Source: Streptomyces dysideae (lineage in GTDB: Bacteria; Actinomycetota; Actinomycetes; Streptomycetales; Streptomycetaceae). Taken from it: a stretch of 64,000 nucleotides of DNA. The notes under the pieces were generated by a model, which worked only from the letters and a program-made list of their open reading frames with translations, had not been told where the DNA came from and did not search any database. Position numbers and translations under genes: made by a program. Shown one piece after another: positions 25,091 through 33,526 of this stretch (positions within the stretch are counted from its first letter, which is position 1; each line of letters opens with the position of its first letter). The stretch spans positions 62,001 to 126,000 of the forward strand of contig NZ_KQ949078.1 of the NCBI RefSeq assembly GCF_001514305.1, given 5' to 3'.

Positions 25091-25392
25091 CGAACGACTA
25101 CTCCTCGGGCAGGCGCACCCGTGGGCGCCTGTCAACGGCGGCTGTTTTCCGGTCCCCCCGAAGTACGGATGTGGTCGGTTCCGCATTCACCCGTACTGCA
25201 CCAAGGACGATGACGTCCCCGTGCGCCACTTGGTTCCCGGTGGTGTGCATGGCGCACAGACTACGCACCGTCAAACCCCGCCTAGCCCCGAAGTTCACCC
25301 CAAATCGGGCAACTCACTCCCGATGAATCCTTGATGTGATCCCGTTCACCGATCTCCCACTTGTCGCATCCGGAAGGCCGTTCTATCGTCAT

Positions 25393-25413
25393 GATGTATC
25401 GAGTCGATACATC
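25393..25413. promoter_or_regulatory. Palindromic operator upstream of padR
   Basis: A perfect 21-bp palindrome, GATGTATCGA-g-TCGATACATC, centred at 25403. A -10-like TAAGAT lies at 25423-25428 with the corresponding -35 falling inside the palindrome. PadR proteins bind ATGT...ACAT palindromes, so this is probably the autoregulatory site. Confidence 0.7.
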
Positions 25414-25443
25414 GGCGCGAGATAAGATCGAGAGGAGGCGACG

Positions 25444-26127
25444 ATGAGCCGGCGTTCCGGGATCCTCGAGTTCGCCGTACTCGGCCTGCTCCGCGAGTCG
25501 CCGATGCACGGCTATGAGCTGCGCAAACGACTCAATACATCACTGGGTGTGTTCCGTGCGTTCAGCTACGGCACGCTCTATCCCTGCCTCAAGACGCTGG
25601 TCGCCAACGGCTGGTTGATCGAGGAGCCGGGGAACACCGCCGAGGACGCACTCGCCGCCCCCCTCACAGGGCGGCGCGCCAAGATCGTCTATCGGTTGAC
25701 GGCGGAAGGTAAGGAGCACTTCGAGGAACTGCTCTCGCAGACCGGGCCCGACGCGTACGAGGACGAGCACTTCGCCGCCCGGTTCGCGTTCTTCGGGCAG
25801 ACGTCACGTGACGTTCGGATGCGAGTCCTCGAAGGCCGCCGCAGTCGGCTGGAGGAGCGCCTGGAGAAGATGCGCGCCTCCCTGGCCCGCACCCGGGAGC
25901 GCCTCGACGACTACACGCTTGAGCTCCAGCGCCACGGGATGGAGTCCGTGGAGCGCGAAGTGCGCTGGCTGAACGAGCTCATCGAGAGCGAGCGGGCCGG
26001 GCGCGACCTCAAGGGGTCCGCCTCCGGGGAGCCCGCTCGGCAGGACACCACATCTGGAGCGACGGACGGTCTGCCCCGTCCCGGGGACGACCCCGGGACG
26101 GATCCGTCCGACGACACCGCCACGTGA
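25444..26127 (+). CDS. PadR family transcriptional regulator
   Basis: 227 aa. The winged-helix DNA-binding domain occupies residues 1-110 (FAVLGLLRESPMHGYELRKR, then YGTLYPCLKTLVANGWLIEE). A helical C-terminal domain for dimerisation follows (RMRVLEGRRSRLEERLEKMR), then an acidic, disordered tail. Strong ribosome site GAGAGGAGG before ATG. It ends 43 bp before ino1, which it may co-transcribe with and regulate; the upstream palindrome suggests self-repression. It may also reach the divergent pbp gene 354 bp away. Confidence 0.93.
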   Translation: MSRRSGILEFAVLGLLRESPMHGYELRKRLNTSLGVFRAFSYGTLYPCLKTLVANGWLIEEPGNTAEDALAAPLTGRRAKIVYRLTAEGKEHFEELLSQTGPDAYEDEHFAARFAFFGQTSRDVRMRVLEGRRSRLEERLEKMRASLARTRERLDDYTLELQRHGMESVEREVRWLNELIESERAGRDLKGSASGEPARQDTTSGATDGLPRPGDDPGTDPSDDTAT

Positions 26128-26170
26128 GGTCCACTGAGGGCCTCACTCGTACACACAGGGAGCAACCGGA

Positions 26171-27253
26171 ATGGGTTCGGTTCGCGTAGCCATCGTCGGC
26201 GTGGGCAACTGCGCCGCGTCGCTGGTGCAGGGAGTCGAGTACTACAAGGACGCCGACCCGGCGTCCAGGGTCCCCGGCCTGATGCACGTCCAGTTCGGCG
26301 AGTACCACGTCCGTGACGTCGAGTTCGTCGCCGCCTTCGACGTCGACGCGAAGAAGGTCGGCCTCGACCTCGCGGACGCCATCGGCGCCAGCGAGAACAA
26401 CACCATCAAGATCTGCGACGTGCCGCGCTCCGGTGTGACCGTCCAGCGCGGCCACACCCTTGACGGTCTCGGCAAGTACTACCGCGAGACCATCGAGGAG
26501 TCCGCCGAGGCCCCGGCCGACATCGTCCAGGTCCTCAAGGACAAGCAGGTCGATGTCCTCGTCTGCTACCTGCCGGTGGGCTCCGAGGACGCGGCGAAGT
26601 TCTACGCCCAGTGCGCCATCGACGCCAAGGTCGCCTTCGTCAACGCCCTTCCGGTCTTCATCGCCGGTACGAAGGAGTGGGCGGACAAGTTCACCGAGGC
26701 GGGCGTCCCGATCGTCGGCGACGACATCAAGTCCCAGGTCGGCGCCACCATCACGCACCGCGTCATGGCGAAGCTGTTCGAGGACCGCGGCGTCGTCCTG
26801 GACCGCACGATGCAGCTGAACGTCGGCGGCAACATGGACTTCAAGAACATGCTCGAGCGTGACCGCCTGGAGTCCAAGAAGATCTCCAAGACGCAGGCCG
26901 TCACCTCCCAGATCCGCGACCGCGACATGGGCGCGGACAACGTCCACATCGGCCCGTCGGACTACGTGGCCTGGCTCGACGACCGCAAGTGGGCCTACGT
27001 CCGCCTCGAGGGCCGCGCCTTCGGTGACGTCCCGCTGAACCTGGAGTACAAGCTCGAGGTCTGGGACTCCCCGAACTCCGCCGGCGTCATCATCGACGCC
27101 CTGCGCGCCGCGAAGATCGCCAAGGACCGCGGCATCGGCGGCCCGATCCTCTCGGCGTCGAGCTACTTCATGAAGTCCCCGCCGGTCCAGTACTTCGACG
27201 ACGAGGCCCGCGAGAACGTCGAGAAGTTCATCAAGGGTGAAGTAGAGCGCTAG
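26171..27253 (+). CDS. ino1: Inositol-3-phosphate (myo-inositol-1-phosphate) synthase
   Basis: 360 aa, normal for the actinobacterial form. It converts glucose-6-phosphate to inositol phosphate with NAD+, feeding mycothiol and phosphatidylinositol synthesis. The N-terminal Rossmann motif is [20 protein letters not shown]; the catalytic region shows [15 protein letters not shown] and [21 protein letters not shown] ribosome site before ATG 26171. Downstream of padR in a likely two-gene operon closed by a strong terminator. Confidence 0.95.
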   Translation: MGSVRVAIVGVGNCAASLVQGVEYYKDADPASRVPGLMHVQFGEYHVRDVEFVAAFDVDAKKVGLDLADAIGASENNTIKICDVPRSGVTVQRGHTLDGLGKYYRETIEESAEAPADIVQVLKDKQVDVLVCYLPVGSEDAAKFYAQCAIDAKVAFVNALPVFIAGTKEWADKFTEAGVPIVGDDIKSQVGATITHRVMAKLFEDRGVVLDRTMQLNVGGNMDFKNMLERDRLESKKISKTQAVTSQIRDRDMGADNVHIGPSDYVAWLDDRKWAYVRLEGRAFGDVPLNLEYKLEVWDSPNSAGVIIDALRAAKIAKDRGIGGPILSASSYFMKSPPVQYFDDEARENVEKFIKGEVER

Positions 27254-27307
27254 CGAGACAAATCGCTGCGCGCCAGAGCTCATTCAAAACGCTCCTGCCA
27301 GAGCTGT

Positions 27308-27341
27308 TGAGGGTCCCCGGGTTGTAGCGCCCGGGGACCCT
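27308..27341. terminator. Terminator after ino1
   Basis: Perfect 13-bp GC-rich stem GAGGGTCCCCGGG (27308-27320 with 27329-27341), loop TTGTAGCG. Confidence 0.75.
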
Positions 27342-27364
27342 CCCCGTATGTGAGGCTGTGCCCC

Positions 27365-28642
27365 ATGTCCGTCGTGCGTGACCTGCGGGTCCTGCTGCGC
27401 TTCAGGAACTTCCGGCGTCTGCTGGCCGTACGCCTGCTCTCCCAGGGCGCCGACGGCGTCTACCAGGTCGCGCTCGCCACGTACGTCGTCTTCTCCCCCG
27501 AGAAGCAGACCTCGGCCGCCGCGATCGCCTCCGCGATGGCGGTCCTGCTGCTCCCCTACTCCCTGGTGGGCCCCTTCTCCGGCGTCCTGCTGGACCGCTG
27601 GCGGCGCCGCCAGGTTCTCCTGTACGGCGGTCTGCTGCGCGCCGTGCTGGCGTCGGTGACGGCCATCCTGATGATCGCGGCCGTCCCGGACTGGCTCTTC
27701 TACGTCTCCGCCCTGTGCGTCACCGCGGTCAACCGCTTCGTGCTGTCGGGCCTGTCCGCCGCGCTGCCGCGGGTGGTCGACGACGAGCGCCTGGTCATCG
27801 CCAACTCCCTGTCTCCCACCGCCGGAACACTCGCCGCGACCGCGGGTGGCGGCCTCGCCTTCGTCGTACGGCTGGTGGTCTCGGACTCCGACGCCGCCGT
27901 GGTGCTGCTGGGGGCCGCCCTGTACCTGTGCTCGGGGCTGGCGTCACTGCGTATGTCACGGGAACTGCTGGGACCGGACCGCGCGTTGGTGCAGCCAGGC
28001 CTGGGGGCCGCGCTCTCCGGCACCGCGCGCGACCTGGTGGCAGGCGTACGCCATCTCGCCGCACCGGCACGCCGGGAGGCCGCGTGGGCGCTCTTCAGCA
28101 TGACGCTGATGCGCTTCTGCTACGGCGCCCTGCTGGTGATGCTGCTGATGCTGTGCCGGTACTCCTTCTCCACGACCGCCGACGACGGACTCGCCCTGCT
28201 GGGGCTGGCGTTGGGGATCTCCGGCGCCGGCTTCTTCGCGGCGGCCGTGCTGACGCCATGGGCGGCGGGGTGGCTCGGCTCCGGCCGCTGGATCATGGTG
28301 TGCGCGGCGGCCGCGGCGATCCTGGAACCGGCGCTCGGCCTTCCGTTCGCCACAACTCCCATGCTGACCGCGGCGTTCGTGCTGGGTCTGACCACCCAGG
28401 GCGCGAAGATCGCGACGGACACCATCGTGCAGTCCTCGGTCGACGACGGCTTCCGTGGCCGGATCTTCTCCGTCTACGACGTGCTGTTCAACGTCGCCTT
28501 CGTCGGCGCCGCGGGTGTGGCCGCCCTGATGCTGCCGCCGGACGGCCGGTCGGTGCCGCTGGTGGTCACAGTCGCCGTTGTCTACGCGGCAGTTGCTGTG
28601 GCTATGGCCCGCTTTGAGCGACGGCAAGTGTCACATCAATGA
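27365..28642 (+). CDS. MFS transporter
   Basis: About 425 aa with 12 predicted membrane segments. Loop motif LLDRWRRRQVLLYGG between helices 2 and 3 is the MFS A-type signature, and FRNFRRLLAVRLLSQGADGV is the usual N-terminus. Substrate unknown. I start at ATG 27365; a GTG at 27350 is in frame but too close to the terminator. No close partner: 98 bp separate it from the next gene on the same strand. Confidence 0.85.
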   Translation: MSVVRDLRVLLRFRNFRRLLAVRLLSQGADGVYQVALATYVVFSPEKQTSAAAIASAMAVLLLPYSLVGPFSGVLLDRWRRRQVLLYGGLLRAVLASVTAILMIAAVPDWLFYVSALCVTAVNRFVLSGLSAALPRVVDDERLVIANSLSPTAGTLAATAGGGLAFVVRLVVSDSDAAVVLLGAALYLCSGLASLRMSRELLGPDRALVQPGLGAALSGTARDLVAGVRHLAAPARREAAWALFSMTLMRFCYGALLVMLLMLCRYSFSTTADDGLALLGLALGISGAGFFAAAVLTPWAAGWLGSGRWIMVCAAAAAILEPALGLPFATTPMLTAAFVLGLTTQGAKIATDTIVQSSVDDGFRGRIFSVYDVLFNVAFVGAAGVAALMLPPDGRSVPLVVTVAVVYAAVAVAMARFERRQVSHQ

Positions 28643-28752
28643 CACAGAGCCACTCCTGACTACAGGGCTGTCAGAGGGGGCCGGTAGTTTACGTGGGTCT
28701 TATTTATGCGCTCGGTTCGCGCCACGCACCCACGTTCTAGGGGGACCCCCAA

Positions 28753-29265
28753 GTGACAACTCCGCCGCCTCAGGGCCAGAACCCGTTCGCTCAGGGCCAG
28801 CAGCCCTACGGCCAGCCCCAGGGCCAGGCCCCGTACCCGCCCCAGGGCGGCTACCCGCAGCAGCCGGGTCAGCCCGGGTTCCCCCAGCAGGGCGCGGCTC
28901 CGTACGCGCCGGTTCCGCCGGAGCAGCCCCGGCGCCGGTTCAGCTTCAAGACGATCAAGAACATCCTGCTCGTCGTGGGTGTCGGCACCGTACTCATCGT
29001 CGGCTACATAGTCAGCCAGGACGATGCCAAGAACGCCGCGGTGGGCGACTGCCTGAAGGCCCCGTCGTCGTCGGCTTCGGACGACACCCTGGAGATCGTG
29101 GAGTGCTCCTCGTCCCAGGCCGAGGTCAAGGTGCTCGAGAAGATCAAGGGTCGCTACACGGAGCTCACCGCCGAGACCGCGTGCAGCAAGGTCGATGGAG
29201 CCACCAGCTACTACGCCGAGACGGGTGGCAAATCCGACTTCCTGCTGTGCCTGGCCGACGTCTGA
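28753..29265 (+). CDS. LppU/SCO3897-type small membrane protein
   Basis: 170 aa from GTG 28753 with GGGGGA seven bases upstream. The first 60 residues are Pro/Gln/Gly-rich and cytoplasmic. One membrane segment (about 77-97, NILLVVGVGTVLIVGYIV) is followed by an extracellular domain of about 75 residues with four cysteines (GDCLKA, VECSSS, TACSKV, LLCLADV) likely forming two disulphides. This matches the LppU/SCO3897 family that sits at the same place in Streptomyces. Function unknown. Confidence 0.8.
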   Translation: MTTPPPQGQNPFAQGQQPYGQPQGQAPYPPQGGYPQQPGQPGFPQQGAAPYAPVPPEQPRRRFSFKTIKNILLVVGVGTVLIVGYIVSQDDAKNAAVGDCLKAPSSSASDDTLEIVECSSSQAEVKVLEKIKGRYTELTAETACSKVDGATSYYAETGGKSDFLLCLADV

Positions 29266-29304
29266 TCGACTCGGACTGGTTCGCCGGTCTCTGTTTTCAC
29301 GAAC

Positions 29305-29368
29305 CGATGTTTCACGTGAAACATCGAGGAGGGGGCGTCATGTTTCACGTGAAACATGACGCCCCCTC
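29305..29368. promoter_or_regulatory. Two parS sites, each the core of a longer palindrome
   Basis: Perfect GTTTCACGTGAAAC at 29309-29322 (within a 22-bp palindrome, 29305-29326) and at 29342-29355 (within a perfect 40-bp palindrome, 29329-29368, arm GAGGGGGCGTCATGTTTCAC). They lie between the convergent LppU-type gene and pcnA, so the larger hairpin may also terminate both. Confidence 0.95.
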
Positions 29369-29388
29369 TCTCATGCGGGGTCTCCGGC

Positions 29389-30861
29389 TCAGGCCCCCGA
29401 CTCCTGCGCGAACCACTCCTTGAGTGCCGTCACCGCAGCGTCGTGCTCCATCGGCCCGTACTCCAGCCGCAACTCCAGCAGGTGCTTGTAGGCACGGCCG
29501 ATGACCGGCCCGGGTCCGACGCCGAGGATCTCCATGATCTGGTTGCCGTCGAGGTCGGGACGGATGGCGTCCAGCTCCTCCTGCTCCTGGAGCTCAGTGA
29601 TCCGGTCCTCCAGGCCGTCGTACGCCCGCGACAGCGCGGCCGCCTTGCGCTTGTTCCGCGTCGTGCAGTCCGAGCGGGTCAGCTTGTGCAGACGGTCGAG
29701 CAGCGGTCCCGCGTCACGGACGTAGCGGCGGACCGCCGAGTCCGTCCAGTCGCCCGTGCCGTAGCCGTGGAAGCGCAGGTGGAGTTCGACCAGACGTGAG
29801 ACGTCCTTCACCAGCTCGTTGGAGTACTTCAGGGCTGTCATCCGCTTCTTGGTCATTTTCGCGCCGACCACCTCGTGGTGGTGGAACGAGACCCGGCCGT
29901 CCTTCTCGAAGCGGCGCGTGCGCGGCTTGCCGATGTCGTGCAGCAGCGCGGCCAGCCGGAGAGTCAGGTCGGGACCGTTCTCCTCCAGCGCGATGGCCTG
30001 CTCCAGAACGATCAGCGAGTGCTCGTAGACGTCCTTGTGCCGGTGGTGCTCGTCGCTCTCCAGGCGCAGGGCCGGCAGCTCGGGCAGCACGTGGTCGGCG
30101 ACCCCGGTGTCGACCAGCAGCGTCAGGCCCTTGCGTGGCTGGGCGGACAGGATGAGCTTGTTCAGTTCGTCCCGCACCCGCTCGGCCGAGACGATCTCGA
30201 TGCGCGCGGCCATCTCCGTCATGGCGGTGACGACCTCGGAAGCGACCTCGAAGTCGAGCTGGGCGGCGAAACGCGCGGCCCGCATCATCCGCAGCGGGTC
30301 GTCCGAGAAGGACTCCTCGGGGGTGCCCGGCGTGCGCAGTACCCGCGCCGCGAGGTCCTCGAGCCCGCCGTGCGGATCGATGAACTCCTTCTCCGGAAGC
30401 GCGACGGCCATCGCGTTCACGGTGAAGTCGCGCCGGACGAGATCTTCCTCGATGGAGTCGCCGTACGACACCTCGGGCTTGCGCGAGGTCCGGTCGTACG
30501 CCTCCGACCGGTAGGTCGTCACCTCGATCTGAAAGCGTCGATCAACATCTCCGACGCGGGCGTCCTTCTGGACACCGACCGTGCCGAAGGCGATCCCGAC
30601 CTCCCACACGGCGTCGGCCCATGGGCGGACGATCTTCAGTACGTCCTCGGGGCGGGCGTCCGTCGTGAAGTCCAGGTCATTGCCGAGTCGGCCGAGCAGC
30701 GCGTCCCGGACCGACCCGCCGACCAGGGCGAGTGAGAACCCGGCCTCCTGGAAGCGGCGGGCGAGGTCGTCGGCGACAGGGGCGACCCGCAGCAGTTCAC
30801 TCACCGCGCGGTGCTGCACCTGGCTCAGGGCACTGGAGGTCTCTTCATTGACGTTCGGCAC
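29389..30861 (-). CDS. pcnA: CCA tRNA nucleotidyltransferase / poly(A) polymerase family
   Basis: 490 aa. The class II nucleotidyltransferase head has ALVGGSVRDALLGRLGNDLD followed by FTTDA, including the DxD metal site. RRDFTVNAMAVAL and the RNA-binding FSDDPLRMMRAARFAAQL follow. A C-terminal HD domain is marked by LLHDIGKPRTRR (about 330-341). It adds CCA to tRNA 3' ends or adenylates RNA. Start GTG 30859-30861 gives the usual N-terminus (VPNVNEETSSALSQVQHRAV) and lacks a clear ribosome site, so the message may be leaderless. Same position as Rv3907c in mycobacteria. Confidence 0.92.
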   Translation of the reverse strand: MPNVNEETSSALSQVQHRAVSELLRVAPVADDLARRFQEAGFSLALVGGSVRDALLGRLGNDLDFTTDARPEDVLKIVRPWADAVWEVGIAFGTVGVQKDARVGDVDRRFQIEVTTYRSEAYDRTSRKPEVSYGDSIEEDLVRRDFTVNAMAVALPEKEFIDPHGGLEDLAARVLRTPGTPEESFSDDPLRMMRAARFAAQLDFEVASEVVTAMTEMAARIEIVSAERVRDELNKLILSAQPRKGLTLLVDTGVADHVLPELPALRLESDEHHRHKDVYEHSLIVLEQAIALEENGPDLTLRLAALLHDIGKPRTRRFEKDGRVSFHHHEVVGAKMTKKRMTALKYSNELVKDVSRLVELHLRFHGYGTGDWTDSAVRRYVRDAGPLLDRLHKLTRSDCTTRNKRKAAALSRAYDGLEDRITELQEQEELDAIRPDLDGNQIMEILGVGPGPVIGRAYKHLLELRLEYGPMEHDAAVTALKEWFAQESGA

Positions 30862-31117
30862 AACAGAAGAGGGTACGTGGCCCGGGCGGCCGTAAGCGCC
30901 TCCATTAAACGTGCAGACAGCTCTGCCAGTACGTACACAAGGACCATTCCGGAGACGTGCGGAAGCACTCCCCTTTATAGGGGCACATTCCGGGCAGCCC
31001 GTCACCGTCGGCCGATCTTGTGGAGCAGTCCGCGGCACTTCCGCTCAGCGCGCATCGTTACCATGCGTGGACGCACATTCCGACGACCACTGACGACGAC
31101 GAGGGACGGGCGAGCGC

Positions 31118-33481
31118 GTGGCCGAGGCGGCAGACTTCCAGGGGATGAGTCCCTCACCTGCCCGCCGGTGGCTGCGGCGCACCGGGGCACTGCTTGCCGG
31201 GGCGCCCCTGCTGGCCGGCCTGTGCCAGCTGCCCGCCACGCCCGCAGCGGCCGCCTCCGGCTCGAGCACGGTGTCCGTCGCCGTCGACTCGCTCACTCCC
31301 AGTGTCCCCACGGACGGCGACACGCTGACCGTGTCCGGCACGGTGACCAACAACGGCAAGCAGACCGTCACCGACGCCCACGTGGACCTCCGGGTGGGGC
31401 TCCCGCTCACCACCCGCTCGGCCATCGACAGCGCCGCCAAACTCACCGGCTCCCAGCAGGGCGCCAACGGGGCACCGGTCGGTGGGAAGTACGTCGAGGA
31501 GTTCGCCAAACTCACCCCAGGCGTCTCCGAGCGCTTCAGCATCGCGATACCGGTCGACGAGCTGGACCTCGGCGCGGACGGCGTCTACCAGTTCGCCGTC
31601 TCACTGTCCGGCGAGACGTCCGCGCAGCCGTGGGAACAGGTCCTCGGCATCCAGCGCACCTTCCTGCCGTGGCAGCCCGACGAGGCCGACACCAGGACGC
31701 GGACGACGGTCCTGTGGCCGCTGATCTCCACGGTCCACATGACGGCGCAGACCGGGTCCGACGAGTCGCAGACGCCGGTCTTTCGCGACGACGACCTCGC
31801 CAAGGAGATCGCCCCGGGCGGCCGCCTGGAGCAGCTCGTGTCGCTGGGCCGGGGACTCGACGTCACCTGGGTGGTCGACCCGGACCTGCTGGCCTCCGCC
31901 GACGCGATGACGCGCAGCTACCAGGTGCAGGGCGAGGGCACCGCCACCACAGCGGGCACCCATCAGGCGATCGCCAAACGATGGCTCGCCGACCTGCAGG
32001 AGGCGGTGCAGGACAAGGAGGTCGTCGCCCTCCCGTTCTCCGACCCCGACCTGGCCTCCCTCGCCCACAACGGCACGGGGGTCACCGGCTCGCTGAGCCA
32101 CTTCAAGGAAGCCACCGATGTCGTCGACAACACCGTCGGGCCGATCCTGCACGTGAAGCCGGTCACCGACTTCGCCTGGCCGGTGAACGGCGCCGTCGAC
32201 CCGTCGATCGTCAAGGTCGCCACCTCCGCCGGCGCGGACAAGGTGATCGCCCGCAGCGACAGCCTGCAGGAGACCGGCGGCCTGCCGTACACGCCCTCCG
32301 CGGCGCGCCCCATCGGCGGCGGCACGACGGCGGTGGTGGCGGACTCGCGGATGTCGACGGTGTTCCAGGGCAACCTGACGAAGGCGTCCTCCACGACCCT
32401 CGCCGTCCAGCGGTTCCTGGCCCAGAGCCTGTCCCTCAACCTCCAGACGGGCAAGCAGCGCAGCATCGTGGTCGCCCCGCAGCGCATGCCGACGGTCAGC
32501 CAGGCCCAGGCACTGGCCGAGGCCGTGACGGCCCTGCAGGGCGGCACCTGGTCCCAGTCCCAGGAGCTCACGGCCACCGCCGCGGCCAAGCCGGACGCGG
32601 GCGCCACCACTAAGGTCCCGTCGGCGTCGGCGTACCCCTCCTCGCTCCGTAAGCAGGAGCTGTCGAAGCCGGCCTTCCAGCAGATCGCGGCCACGCAGGG
32701 CAAGCTCGACCACTTCGAGGTGATCCTCAGCGACGGGTCCCGCGTGGTGACCCCCTTCGGGCGGGCCATGAACCGCGAGATGTCCGCCTCGTGGCGCGGC
32801 CGCGGCACCGAGGCGACTGACTACCGCGACGGCGTGGAGTCGCACCTCAACTCCCTGACCGGCCGGGTCGGACTGATCCAGAAGTCCGAGACCAAGCTCT
32901 CCGGCCGCAGCGCCACGATCCCCGTCACCGTGCAGAACAACCTGGTGCAGGGAGTCGACCACCTGGTGCTGCGGCTGACCTCGCTCAGCCCGAAGCGCCT
33001 CGAGATCGGCGGCAAGGAGTACGACGAGCAGCAGGTCGAGGTCTCCGGCGGGCACAGCCAGACGGTGAAGTTCACCACGACGGCCATCGCCAACGGCAAG
33101 GAGACGGTGGTCGCCCAGCTGTACACGGAGGACGGCCAGAAGTACGGCACCGCCGTCACCTTCGATGTGCGGGTCACCGATGTCACGGCCACCGTGATGC
33201 TGGTCATCGGCGGCGGTTTCCTCCTGCTCGTCCTGGCCGGCTTCCGTATGTACACGCAGCGCAGGCGCGCGGCGGCCAGGAAGGCAGCGGAGGACAGTCC
33301 TGACGGGACGGACGAGTCGGCCGACGGCCCGGAGAACCCGCGGGGCCCCGAGGAGCGTCTCGAGGAAGAGTCCGGTACCGGCTCCCGGGCAGACGCCCCG
33401 GAGCAGCCGAGTGATCCGACGCCGGACACCGCAGCGGAAAGCGCCGACCCGTCCGGCACGGGTGAGAGAGTGGACCGTTGA
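31118..33481 (+). CDS. DUF6049 family secreted/membrane-anchored protein
   Basis: 787 aa from GTG 31118. A signal peptide (about 15-45, TGALLAGAPLLAGLCQLPAT) is followed by a large extracellular region with an N-terminal beta-sandwich-like segment (SVAVDSLTPSVPTDGDTLTV) and a second near LSGRSATIPVTVQNNLVQG, then one membrane segment near residue 690-715 (VMLVIGGGFLLLVLAGFRMY) and an acidic cytoplasmic tail. This is the SCO3895/Rv3909 type protein always found before murJ. Exact role unknown; the context says cell-envelope biogenesis. 45 bp before murJ, same operon. Confidence 0.85.
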   Translation: MAEAADFQGMSPSPARRWLRRTGALLAGAPLLAGLCQLPATPAAAASGSSTVSVAVDSLTPSVPTDGDTLTVSGTVTNNGKQTVTDAHVDLRVGLPLTTRSAIDSAAKLTGSQQGANGAPVGGKYVEEFAKLTPGVSERFSIAIPVDELDLGADGVYQFAVSLSGETSAQPWEQVLGIQRTFLPWQPDEADTRTRTTVLWPLISTVHMTAQTGSDESQTPVFRDDDLAKEIAPGGRLEQLVSLGRGLDVTWVVDPDLLASADAMTRSYQVQGEGTATTAGTHQAIAKRWLADLQEAVQDKEVVALPFSDPDLASLAHNGTGVTGSLSHFKEATDVVDNTVGPILHVKPVTDFAWPVNGAVDPSIVKVATSAGADKVIARSDSLQETGGLPYTPSAARPIGGGTTAVVADSRMSTVFQGNLTKASSTTLAVQRFLAQSLSLNLQTGKQRSIVVAPQRMPTVSQAQALAEAVTALQGGTWSQSQELTATAAAKPDAGATTKVPSASAYPSSLRKQELSKPAFQQIAATQGKLDHFEVILSDGSRVVTPFGRAMNREMSASWRGRGTEATDYRDGVESHLNSLTGRVGLIQKSETKLSGRSATIPVTVQNNLVQGVDHLVLRLTSLSPKRLEIGGKEYDEQQVEVSGGHSQTVKFTTTAIANGKETVVAQLYTEDGQKYGTAVTFDVRVTDVTATVMLVIGGGFLLLVLAGFRMYTQRRRAAARKAAEDSPDGTDESADGPENPRGPEERLEEESGTGSRADAPEQPSDPTPDTAAESADPSGTGERVDR

Positions 33482-33526
33482 GCGATGTCGTGGCCGGTGG
33501 GCCCGGGACGATGAGGTGGGGTAACC

